A stretch of 46,502 bases of DNA from an uncultured Clostridia bacterium. GTDB lineage: Bacteria; Bacillota; Clostridia; UBA1381. The DNA lies in contig CANQJC010000015.1 in the NCBI GenBank assembly GCA_947624165.1, positions 1 through 46,502 of the forward strand. Direction: 5' to 3'. Shown here in pieces: positions 38,019-45,628 of this stretch (the stretch's first letter is position 1; the number at the start of each line of letters is the position of its first letter). The translations under genes and the position numbers were made by a program. The notes beneath the pieces were generated by a model that was given only the letters and a program-made list of their open reading frames with translations, was not told the origin of the DNA and did not search any database.

Positions 38019-38047
38019 AGTATATCATATCCAAACGGTTTTTTCAA
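38019..38047 (-). promoter_or_regulatory. Promoter of the sigma-pyrE operon
   Basis: TTGAAA (38042-38047), 17-nt spacer, TATACT (38019-38024) on the minus strand; the leader is about 105 nt. Confidence 0.7.
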
Positions 38048-38127
38048 GAGCTATATCAAATATCCGACCTGTTTTCGTCCGTCAGAAGCTCGTTCGGACA
38101 TTCCCCGCGCCGAGCGTCCGCAGCCGT

Positions 38128-38877
38128 TTACCGAGACGCGGAGGGTGTTCGGCGTATTATTTTCAAATATTCCTCCAGGCAAAGCCCGCGCTTGTAAATT
38201 TCCTCCGCGGCGGCTTTTCCGACATATCTGAAATGCCAAGGCTCGTTGTTTATACCCGTTATTCCGACCTTGTCGGGCGGGTAACGCCGTATGAATCCGT
38301 ACTTGTGCGCGTTCGATTTTAACCAGTTCCACACTATGTCGGGCGATTGGACCGAAGCGTCCGCGCCGGTGATATCCACCGCAAGCCCCGCCTGATGCTC
38401 GCTCGTGCCGGGCAAAGCCGCCCATGTTTTCGCGGCCTCGAGCGCGGCGGCGGGCGAATAGCCCTGATGTATAAATTCCTCTTTTTTCTGATCAAGCTCC
38501 GACTGCTGCTCGTCTCTCGTCCTGTAAGACGACGATATCGCCGGCATAATACCCTGACTTCGCGCATCGTCAAACATCTGCTGTAAATACGGATAAACGC
38601 GGCTGTCGATTTTATGCCCGTTCGCAAGCGTCGTCAGCTCGACGCTGAAATCGTCGGGCAGAGGATTGTCGGCGTTGATAAGTATCAGCTGCCAGTCGTC
38701 GTCCTTAGATGAAACATTCGCTTCATCTATCGGATCGACGATCAGCGATATCTCCGTTTTGATACGGGCGAACGCGCCTATATCTGTCAGTTTCATCACC
38801 GCGATCGCTGCCGCCGCGAGACACACGGCAATAACGACCGCACCCGTGCAGCCGAATTTATGTTTACGCTTCATCAT
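38128..38877 (-). CDS. vanY: D-alanyl-D-alanine carboxypeptidase, VanY-like (M15B)
   Basis: A 249-residue enzyme with an N-terminal membrane anchor (about 10-29) and an outside M15 zinc domain. Zinc ligands are His161 and Asp168 in SEHQAGLAVDI and His215 in EPWHF, with catalytic Glu212; SSYRT forms the substrate-binding strand. It trims the terminal D-Ala of the peptidoglycan stem peptide, removing the glycopeptide target. ATG 38877 (MMKRK) is chosen; TTG 38889 is possible. It follows the vanS-like gene by about 110 nt containing a terminator-like hairpin. The 38035-38127 gap holds only the neighbouring promoter. Confidence 0.88.
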   Translation of the reverse strand: MMKRKHKFGCTGAVVIAVCLAAAAIAVMKLTDIGAFARIKTEISLIVDPIDEANVSSKDDDWQLILINADNPLPDDFSVELTTLANGHKIDSRVYPYLQQMFDDARSQGIMPAISSSYRTRDEQQSELDQKKEEFIHQGYSPAAALEAAKTWAALPGTSEHQAGLAVDITGADASVQSPDIVWNWLKSNAHKYGFIRRYPPDKVGITGINNEPWHFRYVGKAAAEEIYKRGLCLEEYLKIIRRTPSASR

Positions 38878-38897
38878 ACACGCCCCCAAAATAAAAA

Positions 38898-38927
38898 GTC
38901 TTTATCTGCATTGTAGCAGACAAAGAC
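38898..38927 (-). terminator. Hairpin and T-run between vanS and vanY (terminator or attenuator)
   Basis: Minus-strand GTCTTTGTCTGC-TACAAT-GCAGATAAAGAC followed by TTTTTATTTT. The 12-bp stem has one non-Watson-Crick pair. The T-run ends about 15 nt before the vanY start. Confidence 0.75.
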
Positions 38928-38940
38928 CCTCAATACTTTA

Positions 38941-38976
38941 ATATTAAATTGATAAATTCCTAAGAAAACATTAAGA
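38941..38976 (-). promoter_or_regulatory. Candidate VanR box and -10 before vanY
   Basis: Minus-strand TCTTA occurs at 38976-38972 and again 11 nt on at 38965-38961, with TAATAT at 38946-38941 as a possible -10. An 11-bp direct repeat replacing the -35 is typical of OmpR/PhoB-type regulators such as VanR. Confidence 0.5.
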
Positions 38977-38990
38977 TACGCTTAATATTT

Positions 38991-40112
38991 TCATAAGGCG
39001 GGTATGCGTACCGTAAACGTCGTGATTTCATTTTCGCTTTCCGCGGTGATTTCGCCGCCGTGCAGCGTCACGATCTCCTTCGCTATGGCAAGTCCGAGTC
39101 CCGCGCCGCCCGTATCGGTCGTCCGCGATTCGTCGGCTCTGAAAAACTTTTCGAATACCGACTTCAGCTTTTCCTTCGGGATCGTTTTGCCTGTGCTGCT
39201 TACGGAAATAACGATGTTTTCATCATTCCCTGCGGCGTTGATCGTGATTACCGTGTCGGGATAGCTGTACGATACGGCGTTACGCAGAATATTACCGAAT
39301 ACGCGCGCGAGCTTTTCTGCGTCGACGTGTCCCGATAAGCTTTCGTCCGCGTTAAGCTCTATACTGTTGCCGTGTTTTTTCAAAATCGGATAAAATTCAT
39401 CCGTCAATTGCAGCAGCATATAATAAATATCGGTGTCGCGCTTATTTAACGATATCTCCTGCAAATTATATTTCGTTATTTCAAAAAACTCGTTTATCAG
39501 TTTTTCGAGCCGAAGCGACTTGTCGAGCGTTATATCGAGGTACGCCGCAGCTTCATTTTTCGGCATGTCGGGCGACTCCTTTAAAAGGCTGATGTAGCCT
39601 ATAACGGACGTTAAGGGAGTGTGGATATCGTGAGCGAGATATGTTATCAAATCGTTTTTTCTTTGCTCCGCTTCGTTTGCCGCGCGTTTACGCTGTCTGA
39701 GCGTATTTTTGACCGTGTTGAGCGTCTCCTCGGTCGACGACATTTCCGGCGGCAGAAGTATTTTGTTGTCGTCCTCAACCAAAAGCGCGTCTATACCTTT
39801 ATTGATAGATACAAAATACTTGGTGAACCAATTCAGGAAAAAACGCAGCATTATTAAAAATACTATTGCGACCGCCGCGATCCATATAATATCGGTGGCG
39901 TTGCGGAAGTACAACTGATAAATCCTTGACGCCGTCTCGCGGCTTATTCCCATTTTGAGAAAAATATCCAGCATGACGTCGCCGCCGCGGTTTTTCCACA
40001 GCAGCCTGTACAACACGAAAACTATCGCTATTGCCGCTGCAGTCAGAGCGAAAAAACGCGCGTAGATTTTCGATTTCAGATTTGAGTATGCCGATCTGTC
40101 ATTATTTTTCAA
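38991..40112 (-). CDS. vanS: VanS-like sensor histidine kinase
   Basis: A 373-residue kinase closely resembling VanS of the vanA cluster. Two membrane helices (about 18-38 and 74-94) flank a short outside loop, then HisKA with His161 in RKNDLITYLAHDIHTPLTSV and HATPase_c with GGAGLGLAIAKEI. The stretch YLDITLDKSLRLEKLINEFFEITKYNLQ is nearly diagnostic. The start is TTG 40112, overlapping the vanR stop by 11 nt, the same coupling as in vanRS of Tn1546. The signal is probably a glycopeptide or cell-wall stress, by homology only. Confidence 0.9.
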   Translation of the reverse strand: MKNNDRSAYSNLKSKIYARFFALTAAAIAIVFVLYRLLWKNRGGDVMLDIFLKMGISRETASRIYQLYFRNATDIIWIAAVAIVFLIMLRFFLNWFTKYFVSINKGIDALLVEDDNKILLPPEMSSTEETLNTVKNTLRQRKRAANEAEQRKNDLITYLAHDIHTPLTSVIGYISLLKESPDMPKNEAAAYLDITLDKSLRLEKLINEFFEITKYNLQEISLNKRDTDIYYMLLQLTDEFYPILKKHGNSIELNADESLSGHVDAEKLARVFGNILRNAVSYSYPDTVITINAAGNDENIVISVSSTGKTIPKEKLKSVFEKFFRADESRTTDTGGAGLGLAIAKEIVTLHGGEITAESENEITTFTVRIPAL

Positions 40113-40788
40113 TTTTATACCCCACTCCCCATATGGTTTTTATTATCGAAGCGTCGTCCATTTTTTCTCTCAAATGGCGAATGTGAACGGTGATCGTGTT
40201 ATTGCTCTTGCTGTAATATTCGTCCTTCCATATCCTGTGAAAAAGCTCCTCTGAGCTTACCGCGCCGCCTTTATTTTCCAAAAGGATCTGGAGTATCGAA
40301 AATTCCGTCGGAGTAAGAACGAGCTTTTTTTCGTTCAGAAAACATTCGTGCGTTTTTACGTTCATCGTAAGACCCGAATGTGTAATTACCGCTTCGTCGT
40401 CGTTTGAAGATGAGGAATTGTATTTCTTGTATCGGCGAAGCTGCGCCTTTATCCTCGCGACCAATTCGAGCGGCTTAAACGGTTTTGTGATATAGTCGTC
40501 CGCGCCGAGCGTCAAACCCGTGATCTTGTCGGTCTCCTCATTCTTCGCCGTAAGCATAATGATAGGATAATTATATTTCTCCCTGATTTTTCTGCACAGC
40601 GTAAAGCCGTTTATATCAGGCATCATTACGTCGAGAACGGCAAGGTCGTATTCCGTGGAACAAATATCGCCGAGCGCGTCGTGCGCGGAATAAAATTTGG
40701 ATACCGAGTAGTTTTCATTTTTTAAATACAGCTCTATTAAATCCGCTATTTCCTTTTCATCGTCTACGATAAGTATTCTTTCACTCAC
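40102..40788 (-). CDS. vanR: VanR-like response regulator
   Basis: A 228-residue OmpR-family regulator strikingly similar to VanR: ILIVDDEKEIADLIELYLKNENYSV, phosphoacceptor Asp53 in LAVLDVMMPD, KITGLTLGADDYITKPFKPLELVARIKAQLRRYKK, and the ending WGVGYKIEK. GTG 40788 is chosen because AGGAG lies 8 nt upstream; GTG 40797 would be too close. It is the first gene of the vanR-vanS pair, with its own promoter. Confidence 0.93.
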   Translation of the reverse strand: MSERILIVDDEKEIADLIELYLKNENYSVSKFYSAHDALGDICSTEYDLAVLDVMMPDINGFTLCRKIREKYNYPIIMLTAKNEETDKITGLTLGADDYITKPFKPLELVARIKAQLRRYKKYNSSSSNDDEAVITHSGLTMNVKTHECFLNEKKLVLTPTEFSILQILLENKGGAVSSEELFHRIWKDEYYSKSNNTITVHIRHLREKMDDASIIKTIWGVGYKIEK

Positions 40789-40842
40789 GCGCGTCACTCC
40801 TCTCTTATCTCTTCCGCTGTCCGATCATCCTGACACAGAATC

Positions 40843-40871
40843 ATTATATACGCATATGTAAATATCGTCAA
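40843..40871 (-). promoter_or_regulatory. Promoter of vanR-vanS
   Basis: TTGACG (40866-40871), 17-nt spacer, TATAAT (40843-40848) on the minus strand. Confidence 0.8.
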
Positions 40872-40957
40872 GTCGAAAAACGCCGTAACACGACGAAAGC
40901 GGCGGCACGGTACATAAAATGCCTTTCAGGCATGGGCATGGTATAGAAATTAAGTAT

Positions 40958-40986
40958 TTGACATATACAAGGGCAGTAGGTATAAT
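40958..40986 (+). promoter_or_regulatory. Perfect SigA promoter of the flavodoxin fusion gene
   Basis: TTGACA (40958-40963), 17-nt spacer, TATAAT (40981-40986). Confidence 0.9.
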
Positions 40987-41044
40987 GTAAGTATGATAAA
41001 CAAGCGATATGACCGCTGCGCATATATTCGGGGAGGAAATCGAA

Positions 41045-42220
41045 ATGAAAAAAATATTTGTGTTTGTGCTTACGGCAATAGCGTTATGTATGTTTTCGTC
41101 GTCGGCGTGCGCCGCGAATTATTACACGGACGAACAGACTATAACCATTTCCGACATTCCGAGCGACGGCAAGCTTATCATAGCTTCTTATGACGAAAGC
41201 CAAAGGCTTGTCGCCTGTCATATTTACGAGCCGGAAAACGGAATGATCGACAATGTAACGGACAACGTTACGAACAGCGGAGGGAAAATCAAGGCGTTTC
41301 TATGGAATATGACGACTTTGTCGCCGATAGAAATGAACAAGGTCGACACGCGCCCGACAAGACCCGAACCGTCGGGGAACAAAACGCTCGTCGCGTATTT
41401 CTCGTGGACGAACAAAACGGAGGGGATCGCGGATCACATAACCGAAATAACCGGCGCGGACGAGTATGAGATCACGCCTAAAGAGCCTTACGGAGAGGAA
41501 AACAACAGTTACAATGACCAAAGCACGCGCGCATATAAGGAGCAGCACGACGATTCCGCGCGTCCCGAAATTATGGGAACGGTCGAAGGCATGGAGCAGT
41601 ACGACGTCGTTTTCTTGGGCTATCCGATATGGTACGGCAAAGCACCGAAGGTCATATACACCTTCCTTGAAAGCTATGATTTCGCCGGAAAAACCGTTAT
41701 CCCGTTCTGCACGTCGGACAGCAGCGGTATCGGCTCAACGTTCGAATTGCAGGCATTGACGCGTGACGCGAGCTGGCGTAACGGTCAGCGGTTCGCGGGC
41801 GGCGCGTCGAGGGACAGCGTTGAAGAGTGGGTGCAAGGTCTCGGACTTGATTTCGGAAACGACTTAAAAACGCCGAAAATGGAAGTGCGTGTGGGAAACG
41901 CGGTATTTACCGCCACGCTCGAGTATAACGCGGCGGTCGAAGAGCTTGTCGCGATGATGAAAGAAAATCCGATCACTATCAACATGAACGATTATTCGGG
42001 ATTTGAAAAGGTGGGTCCGTTGGGCAGAAGCCTTACGGCAAGCGATTCTCAAATGACGACAAATGCCGGAGACATCGTGCTTTACAACAGTAATCAAATC
42101 GTTATGTTCTACGGCTCAAACTCATGGAGCTATACAAAAATAGGTCATATCGACAACTTGACCGGCTGGGAGGAAGCACTCGGCAGCGGAGACATTACGG
42201 CGGTCTTTTCCCTTGCGTGA
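41045..42220 (+). CDS. Exported flavodoxin / cyclophilin-like fusion protein
   Basis: A 391-residue secreted protein. A signal peptide (1-23, ...SSSACA-A) and a linker region of about 90 residues come first. A flavodoxin domain (about 112-275) follows, with FMN phosphate loop FSWTNKTEGIA and GYPIWYGKAPKV. The C-terminal cyclophilin-like domain (about 280-391) has VRVGNAVFTATLEYN and GDIVLYNSNQIVMFYG. Each pairing is known from clostridial proteins; the role is not established but probably extracytoplasmic redox. GGGAGG lies 9 nt before the ATG. It is divergent from vanR across 256 nt. Confidence 0.87.
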   Translation: MKKIFVFVLTAIALCMFSSSACAANYYTDEQTITISDIPSDGKLIIASYDESQRLVACHIYEPENGMIDNVTDNVTNSGGKIKAFLWNMTTLSPIEMNKVDTRPTRPEPSGNKTLVAYFSWTNKTEGIADHITEITGADEYEITPKEPYGEENNSYNDQSTRAYKEQHDDSARPEIMGTVEGMEQYDVVFLGYPIWYGKAPKVIYTFLESYDFAGKTVIPFCTSDSSGIGSTFELQALTRDASWRNGQRFAGGASRDSVEEWVQGLGLDFGNDLKTPKMEVRVGNAVFTATLEYNAAVEELVAMMKENPITINMNDYSGFEKVGPLGRSLTASDSQMTTNAGDIVLYNSNQIVMFYGSNSWSYTKIGHIDNLTGWEEALGSGDITAVFSLA

Positions 42221-42375
42221 CGCGGACGAGTGTTTACGGCGGCGTTACGATTTAAGCAAAAATATGTTGTTTAAAGAAAGGCACTTCATTGAGATTACTT
42301 TTCTGCGGCAAAAGCGGCAAGCTCTGCGAATTATATGCGGTCTACTTATAAAATATTAAAAAGAAGTGTGTAAAT

Positions 42376-42563
42376 ATGAGAAAGTGTGTCAGATGCGGAG
42401 CCGAAATGCAGGAGGGCTTTTCTTTTTCGGGCGGCTACGGTAACGTGCTGCGTAAAAAGGCATCAGCCTGAAAGCCGTGTATCCAAAAGCGGCGTTATGC
42501 CCCAAATGCGGCGAGATATCGCTTTATATCGACGAAGAAAGTATTGAAAAGATGACAAAATAA
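42376..42563 (+). pseudogene. Zinc-ribbon protein gene split by a -1 frameshift
   Basis: Frame 1 from ATG 42376 reads MRKCVRCGAEMQEGF...NVLRKK and stops at 42471. The -1 frame from GGC 42459 continues GISLKAVYPKAALCPKCGEI...KMTK to the stop at 42563. Joined, they give a 62-residue protein whose two CxxC knuckles (CVRC and CPKC) come one from each frame, a typical small nucleic-acid-binding zinc ribbon. The break lies in CGTAAAAAGG, a five-A run. It is either a one-base deletion (mutation or assembly error) or programmed slippage on T-AAA-AAG. The region 42221-42375 before it holds no other feature. Confidence 0.7.
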
Positions 42564-42594
42564 CTCGCGCGGCAAACACGATAATAAACGAAAA

Positions 42595-42631
42595 ATAAAA
42601 GACGGCACGCTCTTTGCGCGCCGTCTTTTAT
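42595..42631. terminator. Bidirectional terminator
   Basis: ATAAAAGACGGC/GCCGTCTTTTAT stem. It overlaps the last codon of the convergent GNAT gene. Confidence 0.85.
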
Positions 42632-43038
42632 TTGATTGTTTTACTTAAAAAAATCTCAGCCGCCTGCTGATCCTGCAAGAGACAGCCGCAGTCGGTATAG
42701 CCGAGCTTACGGTAAAAATGCTGCGCCGTTTCATCGGACTGAGTAGACGTGAGCAGCAGCGTGTACCCGCGCGATTTCATATCGCTTTCCCAATGCTCCA
42801 TAAGCCGTGTTCCAAGACCTTGGTTACGGTATTTTTCATCTATAAAAAGCATCGTGCAGAACGGCGTGTTATCCCAAAAGAGATTGTAGCGCATAAGTCC
42901 TACAGGCTTGCCGTCCGACAGTATCACGTAGCCGGTTTTTGTACGGACTTTGTTCTGAAACTCCGTTTCCGGCAAATGGCGGTCAAGGCTGTACCAGAAA
43001 TTTTTATCGTCATCGTTTAAGTATCGGATATTGATCAT
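42628..43038 (-). CDS. GNAT-family N-acetyltransferase
   Basis: A 136-residue single-domain acetyltransferase. The acetyl-CoA pyrophosphate loop is YRNQGLGTRLM (motif A), and HFYRKLGYTDCGCL is motif B. The substrate is not predictable. GGGGAG lies before the ATG. Confidence 0.88.
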   Translation of the reverse strand: MINIRYLNDDDKNFWYSLDRHLPETEFQNKVRTKTGYVILSDGKPVGLMRYNLFWDNTPFCTMLFIDEKYRNQGLGTRLMEHWESDMKSRGYTLLLTSTQSDETAQHFYRKLGYTDCGCLLQDQQAAEIFLSKTIK

Positions 43039-43156
43039 TTCAGTGTCTGCTCCCCTTTCGCGGCAAGATTTTGTCCGTTCCGTTTACGGTCTCGCTTAAT
43101 TATTATTCATTCGTCCGTTTCAGTGCTCGTCTCCGGCAAAACGGTATTATTCGCGC

Positions 43157-43642
43157 TTATCGTTTTTCCTCGTCTCGTTTCCGCAGCGCGGTCTTTATCA
43201 GTTCTATTTTTTGCTCATCCTGTTTGTTCTTTACATTCTTTCTGTATCCGTCCTTTGCCGACGCCGTATACACCTTTAAGTAGCCGTGCAGATCCAGCAA
43301 ACGGTACCGAACGCCGGCTTCGTCGATAACGGGGATTTGTTTTATGTCTATACCCGCAAACGACGGCAAGCTCTCGATCTCGGCAAACGCGACGCTCAGT
43401 CCCGACTTTTCAAACGCGTGCTCGTGCAAATCGTAAAGAGTATATCCCGCGTCGTTCATCAACGCGGCGATACTGTCCCACTTTTCATTCAGAAACATCT
43501 CAGGAATAAGCACGTCAATGTCGTCCGCATCAAGCTCCATGTCGAGCCGCTGCTCCAGCCCCAGCGAACCGAACAGCAGCGGAACGATATTAAGCCGTTC
43601 GTTTAATGAACCGGCGATACGTATAAATTCTTTCTTTTTCAT
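43157..43642 (-). CDS. Nucleotidyltransferase-like protein
   Basis: A 161-residue protein. LLFGSLGLEQRLDMELDADDIDVLIPE has the GS-x(n)-DxD spacing of minimal nucleotidyltransferases, and GIDIKQIPVIDEAGVRYRLLDL could supply the third acidic position. Homologues in Clostridia are sometimes labelled phosphoribosylanthranilate isomerase, which the sequence does not support. Transcription probably starts from the promoter inside the 72-bp repeat just upstream (-10 at 43675-43680). Confidence 0.65.
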   Translation of the reverse strand: MKKKEFIRIAGSLNERLNIVPLLFGSLGLEQRLDMELDADDIDVLIPEMFLNEKWDSIAALMNDAGYTLYDLHEHAFEKSGLSVAFAEIESLPSFAGIDIKQIPVIDEAGVRYRLLDLHGYLKVYTASAKDGYRKNVKNKQDEQKIELIKTALRKRDEEKR

Positions 43643-43672
43643 AGTCTCGTCCCCGACACATTTTAGTCGTTA

Positions 43673-43744
43673 CTATTTTACCACTTTTTCCGCCGCGGTT
43701 CAATAGCTATATAAAATCCCGTCCGAGATTTTCACGGACGGGAT
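43673..43744 (-). repeat. 72-bp terminator-promoter repeat, copy 1
   Basis: Matches 44700-44771 at 69 of 72 positions. On the minus strand it begins with the terminator ATCCCGTCCG-n-CGGACGGGATTTT of the methyltransferase gene. It then carries a promoter for the next gene: TTGAAC (43698-43703), 17-nt spacer, TAAAAT (43675-43680). Confidence 0.9.
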
Positions 43745-44385
43745 GCCTTTACACAATACGTCGCGCCCCAGTTATGAAGTACCTCAACCCTTGAAAATCC
43801 CGCGTCTTTGAGCGCGTTTATTTCGTGATCGACGGTCAGCGGCGTGTCGTAATGATAAAATTCGTTGTCGTCTATACCCTGTTCTTTTTTCAAGCGGCGC
43901 AGATTTTCAAAATACTTCCGCTCCGCCGTCGCATTTTCCGCGAAATAATCTGTCAGGACAAAATATCCGCCGCGTTTCAAAGATGTATAAAGCTTTTTGT
44001 AAAGAGTCAATTTTGCGGCGGCGGTAAAATGATGCAGCGATTCCACCGAAACAGCCGCGTCAAAGCAATTCTCCCCGAACGGAACGTCGAAATATGAACC
44101 GCAAATCAAATTCAAATTACTGTCGGGAAATTTCGTCTTTAATTTCTCAAGCATTTCCGCAGATAAATCAATACCCGTAATACGTGCGTCAGGGTTGACG
44201 CATATGTACCTCTCCAATTCAAGCCCCGTTCCGCAGCCCAAATCAAGGACGCGGCACTTCTTTCCCGTCGGCAGCTCCGTAGCCGTAAAAGCATAAAACG
44301 CCGCCGCTCCCTCGATCTCGTTCAGCATATGCTCGTCATAGCCGTCAAGACGGGCTTTGAAGAAATCACTCATTTTTTCTAACAT
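43732..44385 (-). CDS. SAM-dependent methyltransferase (class I)
   Basis: A 217-residue enzyme. CRVLDLGCGTGLELERY is the SAM-binding motif I, GIDLSAEML motif II, and FDAAVSVESLHHFTAAAKL motif post-I/IV. Small-molecule methyltransferases of this kind have varied substrates, and none is suggested by the neighbours. ATG 44385 has GAGAGG 9 nt upstream, within 15 nt of the preceding truncated gene, so both are probably on one transcript. The terminator is in repeat copy 1. Confidence 0.87.
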   Translation of the reverse strand: MLEKMSDFFKARLDGYDEHMLNEIEGAAAFYAFTATELPTGKKCRVLDLGCGTGLELERYICVNPDARITGIDLSAEMLEKLKTKFPDSNLNLICGSYFDVPFGENCFDAAVSVESLHHFTAAAKLTLYKKLYTSLKRGGYFVLTDYFAENATAERKYFENLRRLKKEQGIDDNEFYHYDTPLTVDHEINALKDAGFSRVEVLHNWGATYCVKASRP

Positions 44386-44399
44386 ATACGTTTACCTCT

Positions 44400-44660
44400 C
44401 TAATTATCCTGCCATCCTGTCAGATGAAGCTGACGCACACCTGTAAAGCATAGTTCAAGTATTTTAGGCGTCCACTGGCTATGAAAAACAACAGATAATT
44501 CATACTTGGAAGAGTTACCAGAATGCATACTTTTGTTGTCATCTACAAATACTCCGCTTTTATAACTCGCAGATACTATGCAAGAATCGTGAAATCCTCC
44601 ATAGAGAATAAAAAGCCGGTCAATATCATCTTGTGAAACTATTTCTTTCCATTCAGACAC
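44400..44660 (-). CDS. Hypothetical protein, probably C-terminally truncated
   Basis: An 86-residue protein starting MSEWKEIVSQDDIDRLFILYGGFHDSCIVSASY. It resembles, from memory, longer uncharacterised proteins with the same WxEI...FHDSCI opening that continue well past this point. It ends abruptly in LHLTGWQDN, 14 nt before the methyltransferase start, suggesting loss of the 3' half. GTG 44660 has GGAGG 7 nt upstream. It sits directly behind repeat copy 2. Confidence 0.6.
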   Translation of the reverse strand: MSEWKEIVSQDDIDRLFILYGGFHDSCIVSASYKSGVFVDDNKSMHSGNSSKYELSVVFHSQWTPKILELCFTGVRQLHLTGWQDN

Positions 44661-44699
44661 ATCGTTTCCTCCGTTATTGCTCCATCTGTCTTTATAATG

Positions 44700-44771
44700 C
44701 TATTTTACCACTTTTCCCGCCGCGGTTCAATAGCTATGTAAAATCCCGTCCGATATTTTCACGGACGGGAT
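44700..44771 (-). repeat. 72-bp terminator-promoter repeat, copy 2
   Basis: Near-identical to 43673-43744. It terminates the MerR gene and provides TTGAAC (44725-44730), 17-nt spacer, TAAAAT (44702-44707) for the 44660 gene. Confidence 0.9.
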
Positions 44772-44786
44772 TTTCTTAAATATCAA

Positions 44787-45584
44787 TTATCGCTTTTTCA
44801 CAGGGAAAAACACGCGCGTTTCCCATTCCGACGGCGGGATTTTGTCAAAATGCGACGTTACGTATATCTCATACGGCGGCGCGGCAATCTCATAGCCGTT
44901 TTCGCTTATCCATTTTGTCACCGCTCCGTACGCCTCGGGGAGCTTTGAATAAGGCCCGTAATGCACAGTCGCGGCGCACGTTGCGCCCGACATGATTTTA
45001 TCCGCCTTATCCGCATCCGTAACTCCGAGCGCAAGCTCTATATCGCTGTTTTCGGGGTCAAACTCCTTATCGTGATACACCGCCAGACACACTCCGGCAA
45101 GGACTATATTCTCGTCCGCGACGCGCTTGTAAAGCGCGCCGTAATACTTGCCGAAATCGTCCACGCCCATATTCTGCCGGCGCGATATGACGTGTCTGTC
45201 CTCTGTTTTTATAACCTCAATTTTATAATCGTTTTGATAACTCATAATATTACCTGTCCTTTCCAATTCTCTCACATGCGCGCTAAGCTCGGAAAGAATT
45301 TCCATAGTTTCATGAACCGACTTCCAGAGCGTGTCGCGCTGTTTCATTAAATTTGATAGAATTACGTCTTGACAGGAAATCATGTCTTTGATTTCGGACA
45401 GCGCGAATCCGTAATATTTGAGCTTGTTTATAAGCAGCATGAGCGGGATTTGCTCCTCGCTGTATTCACGGTAGCCCGTTTCGGGATTTACGAACGCGGG
45501 CTTTATAAGTCCGATTTTGTCATAATGGTGCAGAGCCTTTACCGTTACCATGCATGTTTTTGAAAACTGCCCTATCGAAAGCAT
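44787..45584 (-). CDS. MerR-family regulator with GyrI-like effector domain
   Basis: A 265-residue, BmrR-like regulator. The N-terminal MerR HTH (about 1-70: LSIGQFSKTCMVTVKALHHYDKIGLIKP...YREYSEEQ) is followed by a coiled-coil dimerisation helix (about 75-110) and a GyrI-like ligand domain (about 118-265, with ATVHYGPYSKLPEAY and PPYEIYVT). Members sense hydrophobic cations or drugs. ATG 45584 has GGAGG 8 nt upstream; ATG 45590 is too close. Its promoter has the 19-bp spacer of MerR targets, so it probably activates itself. No efflux pump is adjacent. Confidence 0.9.
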   Translation of the reverse strand: MLSIGQFSKTCMVTVKALHHYDKIGLIKPAFVNPETGYREYSEEQIPLMLLINKLKYYGFALSEIKDMISCQDVILSNLMKQRDTLWKSVHETMEILSELSAHVRELERTGNIMSYQNDYKIEVIKTEDRHVISRRQNMGVDDFGKYYGALYKRVADENIVLAGVCLAVYHDKEFDPENSDIELALGVTDADKADKIMSGATCAATVHYGPYSKLPEAYGAVTKWISENGYEIAAPPYEIYVTSHFDKIPPSEWETRVFFPVKKR

Positions 45585-45606
45585 TGACATTACCTCCCGT
45601 TTTAAC

Positions 45607-45628
45607 GTATTTGTTCCGGAACAAGTAC
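45607..45628. promoter_or_regulatory. 22-bp near-perfect dyad at the MerR transcription start
   Basis: Core TTGTTCCGGAACAA (45611-45624) is a perfect palindrome, extended by GTA/TAC with one mismatch pair. It abuts the -10 and covers the predicted +1. Confidence 0.7.

Noticed and set aside
40917..40938. ATGCC-TTTCA-GGCAT inverted repeat between vanR and the flavodoxin fusion
   Set aside because: Short stem, no T-run and no link to either -10/-35; not enough to call a terminator or operator.
43673..44771. Insertion-sequence or CRISPR repeats
   Set aside because: There are only two copies, no spacer array and no transposase or terminal inverted repeats. The repeat is explained as a terminator plus promoter.
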